Shown here piece by piece: positions 6,387 through 10,351 of a stretch of 10,351 nt of DNA (the first letter of the stretch is position 1; the number at the start of each line of letters is the position of its first letter). The stretch lies in the NCBI GenBank assembly GCA_034408745.1, contig JAWXCM010000123.1, forward strand, positions 1 to 10,351, in the 5' to 3' direction. This DNA comes from JAWXCM01 sp034408745 (GTDB lineage: Bacteria > Acidobacteriota > Terriglobia > Bryobacterales > Bryobacteraceae). The notes under the pieces are model-generated. The model worked only from the letters and a program-made list of their open reading frames with translations. It did no database searches and was not told the DNA's origin. The translations under genes were made by a program, and so were the position numbers.

Positions 6387-6438
6387 AAAAGGGGCCCGGA
6401 ACTTCCAGCCATACAGGTGGAATCCGAGGCCCCTTTTT
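6387..6438 (+). terminator. Long terminator-like hairpin in the leader of the 6465 gene
   Basis: AAAAGGGGCC (6387-6396) pairs with GGCCCCTTTT (6428-6437). Inside it CGGA pairs with TCCG, TTCCA pairs with TGGAA, and CC with GG, leaving ATACA as the loop. That gives about 21 base pairs with only small bulges, and the 3' arm runs into five T residues. It has the form of an intrinsic terminator, yet the Shine-Dalgarno of the next gene (GAGAGGAA, 6446-6453) begins only 8 nt later. It could therefore be an attenuator, insulate the gene from upstream reads, or belong to a repeat family. Confidence 0.65.
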
Positions 6439-6464
6439 GATTTCCAGAGAGGAACTTACGCACC

Positions 6465-7190
6465 ATGTCCGCCGCCGCTGTAACCGCCACGCTCGCCGAG
6501 CGTAACGCCGCCAATGCCCAGTACTCCACCGGCCCTGTCACGGCCGAAGGCAAAAACCGTTCCGCCCGGAACTCGCTCCGCCATGGACTCACCAGCCGAA
6601 CCGTCGTCCTCGCACATGAGTCCCAGGAAGATTACGACGAACTGACGCTTGCCTTCGAGGAACAGTACCAGCCCGGAACCGCCGTCGAGAGCCACATGCT
6701 CGGACGCATGGCCGCCTGCTGGTGGAAACTCGTTCGGGCAGATCGCGTCGAAGCCGAGTTCTTTGCGCAGCGCGGCACCGCCATTACTGACAACGACCCC
6801 TCACGAACCGGCGATGCGGCGTTCATCGGCATCTTTTGCGAAAGCCAGGAGAGCCGCAACTACCGCCTCTTCCTGCGCTACTACACCAACGCCCAGAAGA
6901 GCTGGCGCACCGCCCTCAGCGAATACACGGAGACCCGGCGCGCCCGTGTGGAGCGTCAGCAGGAAGAGGACATGTTGAAGGCTATGCTGGAGGCCCGTGC
7001 GCGCAAATACGCGATGGAAGACCAGGATCGGGAGCAGGAATGTGAGGAGGTTCCGGACACAGAGGAAAGCGAAACGGAAGAAGACGAAGATCCCGCGGAA
7101 CAAAAGCCAGCTGGGTTCGTTTCGCACCCAGCGTTGCCGCCCGAGCCACAGCGCCCTGTGCCCGGGCCTCCCACGTCAAAAAGATACTAA
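6465..7190 (+). CDS. Uncharacterised protein with N-terminal 'STGPxTxEGK' motif (241 aa)
   Basis: The function of this 241-residue soluble protein is unknown. Residues 12-45 contain 'ERNAANAQYSTGPVTAEGKN' then 'SARNSLRHGLTSRTVVL', a motif I recall from a large paralogous family in Acidobacteria and from hypothetical proteins in other phyla. The middle (50-165) is helical, with 'ESHMLGRMAACWWKLVRADR' and 'SRNYRLFLRYYTNAQKSW'. Residues 150-215 are highly charged, with a Glu-rich tract ('CEEVPDTEESETEEDEDPAE') and probable coiled coil before it, and the tail is Pro-rich. There are no membrane segments or signal peptide. The ATG at 6465 is preceded by GAGAGGAA at about 11 nt and by a long hairpin. 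A nucleic-acid-binding role is possible from the basic N-terminus, but that is a guess. It converges on the PEP-CTERM gene with a 13-nt gap. Confidence 0.85.
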   Translation: MSAAAVTATLAERNAANAQYSTGPVTAEGKNRSARNSLRHGLTSRTVVLAHESQEDYDELTLAFEEQYQPGTAVESHMLGRMAACWWKLVRADRVEAEFFAQRGTAITDNDPSRTGDAAFIGIFCESQESRNYRLFLRYYTNAQKSWRTALSEYTETRRARVERQQEEDMLKAMLEARARKYAMEDQDREQECEEVPDTEESETEEDEDPAEQKPAGFVSHPALPPEPQRPVPGPPTSKRY

Positions 7191-7203
7191 CGGTACCGGC
7201 TCC

Positions 7204-7838
7204 TTACACCGTCCGGCGTCGTCGTCGCGCTCCCAGCAATGCCAGCACAGCAGCGCCCGTCAGAGACGTCATGGCCGGCTCGGGTGTGGCAAGGTCCAGG
7301 TTGACGTTGTCCACGCCCAGACCCGCCTGGAAGGCAGAAGTCTCGGTGATTCTTACACCCAGCAGACCTGAGGTTGCTACAGCCTGTAACTGCTGCGTCA
7401 TCCAGACGCCTCCGGTGGGATCGGTAAACGTACCGGAAGCCAGAACTGTGGTCGTATTCCCGTCAAAGAGCTCATACGAGATGGCGGATGTGCGGGAATT
7501 TTCCGCCCAGGCCGTGGCGTCGAACGTCAGCCGGTAAAGGGCGCCCGGCGTTACGTTCACCACCTGGAGGATGCTCCCGCCGGACAACGCCTGATTCATA
7601 TCGATGAACTGATCGCCGACGCGCTTACCAGCACGGTAGGTGCCTGCGTATAAATATTGTGGATCAGGTCGACACCGTCCCCATTCTGCGTCCAGCCAGG
7701 GGTACTGGCGAAACTGCGAATAGTGTAAAGCGACGCACTGGCGTCGACGGCTTCGAAACTGCCATTGGTAAGAAGGCCCGCATGGAGTGAGGCCGATGCG
7801 GTGAGAAGGATTAGGGTCGGGATGGAAAACGTGCGCAT
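7204..7838 (-). pseudogene. DUF642-like PEP-CTERM surface protein, apparent frameshift
   Basis: An exported protein of about 210 residues if read through one frameshift. It starts with a signal peptide ('MRTFSIPTLILLTASASLHA', ATG 7838; an in-frame ATG at 7865 lacks a ribosome binding site). The mature part reads 'GLLTNGSFEAVD', 'STPGWTQNGDGVDLI', 'VGDQFIDMNQALSGGSILQV', 'GALYRLTFDATAWAEN' and 'GLGVDNVNLDL', the pattern of DUF642/galactose-binding-like beta sandwiches. It ends in a PEP-CTERM sorting signal: 'PEP', a hydrophobic helix 'SLTGAAVLALLGA' and 'RRRRR'. Such tails are cut by an exosortase and the protein is displayed or shed outside. The first frame runs to 'APTVLVSA' and the second resumes at 'VGDQFID' near 7621, so one base appears missing. 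Either the gene is recently broken or the base is a sequencing error. Confidence 0.8.
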
Positions 7839-7903
7839 ACGAATCTTCACAGTGGAGCCATACATCGCCGAGTACTTGTAACGAGGTAAGCTGGAAGACT
7901 CAA

Positions 7904-7935
7904 GGGGGCGGACTGGCAGGATCGCGCCCGCCCCC
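7904..7935 (-). terminator. GC-rich hairpin after the CsbD gene
   Basis: GGGGGCGG (7904-7911) and CCGCCCCC (7928-7935) form a perfect 8-bp stem with a 16-nt loop. It starts 12 nt after the CsbD stop codon on the minus strand. The trailing sequence (TTGAGTCTT) is only weakly U-rich, so this is a probable but imperfect terminator that would separate csbD from the PEP-CTERM gene. Confidence 0.5.
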
Positions 7936-7946
7936 GACTACTCTGA

Positions 7947-8126
7947 CTACTTGTCGAAGACCTTCTTCACATCGCCAACCTTCTGCTGGATTTTTCCACC
8001 CAGCTTCTGATCGGTGCCTTTGGCGGCGAGTTCGGGATTGTCGGTGGCCTGCCCGACTTCTTCCTTCACCTTGCCGGCGATTTCGTCGGCTTTTCCTTTG
8101 ATCTTGTCTTCGGTACTGGATTTCAT
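7947..8126 (-). CDS. CsbD-family stress response protein (59 aa)
   Basis: A 59-residue hydrophilic protein of the CsbD family (E. coli YjbJ, B. subtilis CsbD). Members are abundant in stationary phase and general stress; their molecular role is not known. The repeat-like pattern is clear: 'EDKIKGKADEIAGKVKEEVG', then 'PELAAKGTDQKLGGKIQQKV', ending 'DVKKVFDK'. I chose the ATG at 8126 because the family begins here and a GGAGGG site (minus strand, 8140-8135) sits 8 nt upstream. A longer in-frame start at 8201 would add 25 unrelated residues through the hairpins. It lies 72 nt downstream of glgC's stop codon in the same direction, so it may be cotranscribed with it. The ribosome binding site lies in the 3' arm of a perfect 15-bp stem. 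Confidence 0.9.
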   Translation of the reverse strand: MKSSTEDKIKGKADEIAGKVKEEVGQATDNPELAAKGTDQKLGGKIQQKVGDVKKVFDK

Positions 8127-8128
8127 AA

Positions 8129-8186
8129 CTGCAACCCTCCAACTGTTGGAGGGTTGCAGGGAGGGAATGTTACGTTCCCTCCCTGC
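8129..8186 (-). promoter_or_regulatory. Two overlapping hairpins covering the CsbD ribosome binding site
   Basis: On the minus strand after glgC, hairpin A (8186-8156) is a perfect 12-bp stem, GCAGGGAGGGAA with TTCCCTCCCTGC, and a 7-nt loop. Hairpin B (8159-8129) is a perfect 15-bp inverted repeat, CTGCAACCCTCCAAC with GTTGGAGGGTTGCAG, and a one-base centre. The two share four bases (8156-8159), so they cannot both form completely. The GGAGGG of csbD is in the 3' arm of B, paired with CCCTCC. The GGGAGGG of A could also pair with B's CCCTCC and free the site. Hairpin A could double as a glgC 3' end, although it has no U-tract. Confidence 0.7.
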
Positions 8187-8197
8187 CGCAACAGTAC

Positions 8198-9451
8198 TCA
8201 AAACTGGACTGTTGAGACTTCCACCACGCTGCGGCGGCCTTCTACAACAACGATCCCGCTTTCCGTAACGTAGTGGTGCGTCCTGTCCTGCTCCAGGTCG
8301 TAACCGATCGTGGCATCCTCGGGAACACGGACATTCTTGTCGAGGATGGCCCGCCGAATCCTGGCCCGCCGCCCAATATCGCAGTTGTCGAAGATAATCG
8401 AGTCTTCCACCGTCGCCCCGCTGTGGATCTTCACGCCTCGCCCAATCACCGATCGCTTGACGTTGCCACCCGAGAGGATCGCGCCGCCGCTGACGATCGT
8501 GTCCACCGCGCTGCCGCGCCTTCCCTCTTCATCGAAAATGAACTTGGCCGGCGGATCCTGGTAGCCAGCGGTCCGAAGAGGCCACTGCCGGTTGTACAGG
8601 TTCAGTTCCGGGTGAACGGCCCGCAGGTCCATCGAAGCCTCGTAGTACGCATCGATCGTCCCAACGTCGCGCCAGTACACCGCCTGGCCCGGAGGGTCGC
8701 CCGGAATACGGTTGGTCTGGAAATCATACGCATACATCGGGACCTTGCCGATCAGTTTCGGCAGGATGTCACGGCCAAAGTCGTGCGAACTGTGTTCATT
8801 CGCGCCGTCTGCATAAAGCTTTTTCAGCAACAGATCGGTCGAGAAAATGTAGTTCCCCATCGAGGCATACACGCGGTCCGGGTCGCCCGGCATCGTGGGC
8901 GCGTCAGGCTTCTTCTCATGGAATCCCACGATTGAGCCATCCGCCGCGGTCTCAATGACGCCGAACTCGGACGCCCACTCCTTTTCCACCGGGATCGCGG
9001 CAATGGTTACCCCGGCGCCCTTTCGTTCATGGAACTCCACCATCTCCCGAATGTTCATGCGGTAGATGTGGTCGGCTCCAAAAATCACCACCAGGTGAGG
9101 GTCCGTCTGCTCGATAAGGTTGATGTTCTGGAATATAGCGTCTGCTGTACCCCGATACCAGGTCTCGCCAGCCGAACGCATCTGGGCTGGGACAGGGATG
9201 ATGAAGTGGCTGCGGAGCAGACTGTTCGCTTCCCATCCTTCGCGCAGATGCTGGAGCAGCGACTGGCTCTTAAACTGGATCAGGACGTAAATGGAGTAAA
9301 TTCCCGAGTTAATTAGATTACTCAGGACGAAATCGACGATCCTGTAGCGGCCGCCAAACGGCACCGCTGGTTTCGCACGTTCCTTGGTCAATGGATAAAG
9401 ACGGGTTCCCTTCCCGCCAGCGAGGACAAAAGCCAGTACCCGAAGTTGCAC
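8198..9451 (-). CDS. glgC: Glucose-1-phosphate adenylyltransferase (ADP-glucose pyrophosphorylase)
   Basis: This enzyme makes ADP-glucose from ATP and glucose-1-phosphate, the committed step of bacterial glycogen synthesis. At 417 residues it has the normal family length. Motifs are complete: 'AGGKGTRLYPLT' (11-22), 'KPAVPFGG' (27-34), 'RIVDFVLSNLINSGI' (37-51), 'WYRGTADAI' (98-106), 'GADHIYRM' (125-132), 'FGVIE' (163-167), 'FHEKKP' (177-182), 'SMGNYIF' (197-203) and 'DVGTIDAYYEA' (262-272). The C-terminus from about 318 is a left-handed beta-helix with the usual hexapeptide pattern, the region of tetramer assembly and allosteric binding. It starts at GTG 9451, with GGGAGAG 5 nt before it on the minus strand. 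The gene precedes csbD and is divergent from an MFS transporter. Glycogen synthase and branching enzyme genes are not in the window. Confidence 0.97.
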   Translation of the reverse strand: MQLRVLAFVLAGGKGTRLYPLTKERAKPAVPFGGRYRIVDFVLSNLINSGIYSIYVLIQFKSQSLLQHLREGWEANSLLRSHFIIPVPAQMRSAGETWYRGTADAIFQNINLIEQTDPHLVVIFGADHIYRMNIREMVEFHERKGAGVTIAAIPVEKEWASEFGVIETAADGSIVGFHEKKPDAPTMPGDPDRVYASMGNYIFSTDLLLKKLYADGANEHSSHDFGRDILPKLIGKVPMYAYDFQTNRIPGDPPGQAVYWRDVGTIDAYYEASMDLRAVHPELNLYNRQWPLRTAGYQDPPAKFIFDEEGRRGSAVDTIVSGGAILSGGNVKRSVIGRGVKIHSGATVEDSIIFDNCDIGRRARIRRAILDKNVRVPEDATIGYDLEQDRTHHYVTESGIVVVEGRRSVVEVSTVQF

Positions 9452-9552
9452 GGAAACTCTCCCAGGAGGGCTTCAACTACAACCCTGACGAATCAAAAGG
9501 CCAGCGTGACAAGCATCACACATTTGCCGCGCCTGAGGTCGGACGCCCCGGT

Positions 9553-9572
9553 TGTGATAACTTGTTCGCACA
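9553..9572. promoter_or_regulatory. Operator-like palindrome abutting the MFS start
   Basis: TGTGATAACTTGTTCGCACA has the symmetric form TGTGnnAAC-TT-GTTnnCACA, with seven matching positions per half. It ends directly before the proposed TTG start codon. The position in the divergent glgC-MFS gap suggests a repressor site, but the regulator is unknown. The spacing differs from a CRP site, where TGTGA and TCACA are 6 nt apart. No other convincing promoter was found in 9452-9552. Confidence 0.35.
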
Positions 9573-10351
9573 TTGCCGCGACGAACTTCATATCACATCT
9601 GGACCATCGTTGGCCTGCTCTGCCTCGCTAACATCATCGCTTATGTGGACCGCACAAATCTTTCGGTCGCCATAGCGAGCACAGAGTTCAGGAATTTCTT
9701 CAACCTGACCAACGCTCAAAGAGGCGATCTCAGTTCCGCTTTCTTCTGGAGTTACGCCTTCCTGCAGATCCCGGCAGGCGCCCTGGCAGACCGTTATGGG
9801 GTCAAGGTTCCCCTGGCAGTCGGGTTCCTCTTGTGGAGCGTCGTCTCCGCTCTGACGGGCTGGACCGACCTGCTGTGGCAGGTTTTTCTGCTCCGGGTGC
9901 TGCTCGGCATCTTCGAGGCCATCATCACGCCCGGCGGAATGCGCTGGATGCGCTTCAACATCGACGAGAAGCACCGTGGTCTGGCAGTAGGGCTCTTCTT
10001 CGCCGGCGCCAAACTCGGCCCGGCCATCGGCACTCAGGCCTCGGTCTACCTGCTGCAGACATATGGCTGGCGGGAGATGTTCATCATCCTCGGCTTCGGC
10101 TCGCTGGTCTGGCTCATTCCCTGGTGGTTCATGGTCAAAAACGACGACCGTGCCATTGAGACCGCGCAAATCAAGGCGAGCGGGACCGCCGCTGTGCCCT
10201 TTGCCGACGTCTTCAAAACACCCGCCATCTACGGCATCCTCATCGGCACGTTCGCCTACAACTACTTCAACTACTTCTGCCTCACCTGGCTGCCGGCCTA
10301 TTTTGTCGACCACTGGAAGATGAACCTGAACCAGATGGGCTGGTTCACCGC
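9573..10351 (+). CDS. MFS transporter, ACS (anion:cation symporter) type, 5' part
   Basis: The first 259 residues of a major facilitator superfamily permease; the gene runs off the window end. Sequence marks of the ACS family, which imports organic anions such as hexuronates, sugar acids or tartrate with protons, are 'IIAYVDRTNLSVAIAS' in helix 1, 'SSAFFWSYAFLQIPAGALAD' then 'RYGVKVPLAVG' (motif A region), 'RVLLGIFEAIITPGGMRWM' and 'GLFFAGAKLGPAIGTQASVY'. The exact substrate cannot be read from this part. The frame opens after a TAA at 9558, and the first usable start codon is TTG 9573, giving 'MPRRTSYHIWTIVGLLCLAN', which fits family N-termini. There is no Shine-Dalgarno sequence, so the start is less certain than the family. 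It is transcribed away from glgC across a 121-nt gap. Confidence 0.88.
   Translation, partial: MPRRTSYHIWTIVGLLCLANIIAYVDRTNLSVAIASTEFRNFFNLTNAQRGDLSSAFFWSYAFLQIPAGALADRYGVKVPLAVGFLLWSVVSALTGWTDLLWQVFLLRVLLGIFEAIITPGGMRWMRFNIDEKHRGLAVGLFFAGAKLGPAIGTQASVYLLQTYGWREMFIILGFGSLVWLIPWWFMVKNDDRAIETAQIKASGTAAVPFADVFKTPAIYGILIGTFAYNYFNYFCLTWLPAYFVDHWKMNLNQMGWFT

Noticed and set aside
8273..8935. 220-aa open frame on the plus strand
   Set aside because: Antisense shadow of glgC, whose motifs are complete on the minus strand.
9588..10313. 241-aa open frame on the minus strand
   Set aside because: Antisense shadow of the MFS transporter; the acidic, Gln/Glu-rich translation is typical of such shadows.

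Overview
The window looks like a chromosomal stretch from an Acidobacteriota genome, probably Bryobacterales / Candidatus Solibacter-like. This is inferred from protein style: a DUF642-like PEP-CTERM protein, a TPR-tailed Ser/Thr kinase beside a TIGR02999-type ECF sigma factor, a protein opening with the 'AQYSTGPVTAEGK' motif that I recall as multi-copy in this group, and an ACS-type MFS permease. I see no rRNA, tRNA, CRISPR array, transposase or phage gene.

Layout. (a) 1-1653: the 3' part of a radical SAM/SPASM gene (+), then two small reverse-strand genes for uncharacterised short proteins, one with a strong ribosome binding site. (b) 1654-3181: a RidA/YjgF-like protein and a YjdF (DUF2238) membrane protein, both forward. 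Both lack a Shine-Dalgarno sequence and have a -10-like hexamer 8-9 nt before the ATG. (c) 3217-6209, reverse: a decaying signalling module. An ECF sigma factor remnant that has lost its front half and its region-4 helices lies 21 nt upstream of a Ser/Thr kinase-TPR gene. The kinase gene is split into three reading frames by an apparent 1-nt loss and a loss of roughly 50 nt. (d) 6210-7190: an imperfect 20-bp inverted repeat at the broken edge of the sigma remnant, a long terminator-like hairpin, and the STGP-family gene (+). (e) 7204-7838, reverse: a DUF642-like PEP-CTERM surface protein with an apparent 1-nt frameshift. (f) 7947-9451, reverse: glgC (ADP-glucose pyrophosphorylase) followed by a CsbD-family stress protein. 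Two strong, overlapping hairpins lie between them, and one buries the CsbD ribosome binding site. (g) 9573-end: an ACS-family MFS transporter (+), divergent from glgC and cut by the window edge, with an operator-like palindrome abutting its start.

How the parts relate. The sigma-kinase pair would have been a sigma/signal-transduction operon, and the multiple lesions suggest it is no longer functional. The glgC-csbD pair links glycogen synthesis with general stress, and csbD seems set up for translational control by RNA structure. The most interesting non-coding structures are the csbD double hairpin and the hairpin leader of the STGP-family gene. I found no convincing complete new multi-gene system. 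The single-base frameshifts could be sequencing errors, but the larger deletions are hard to explain that way.
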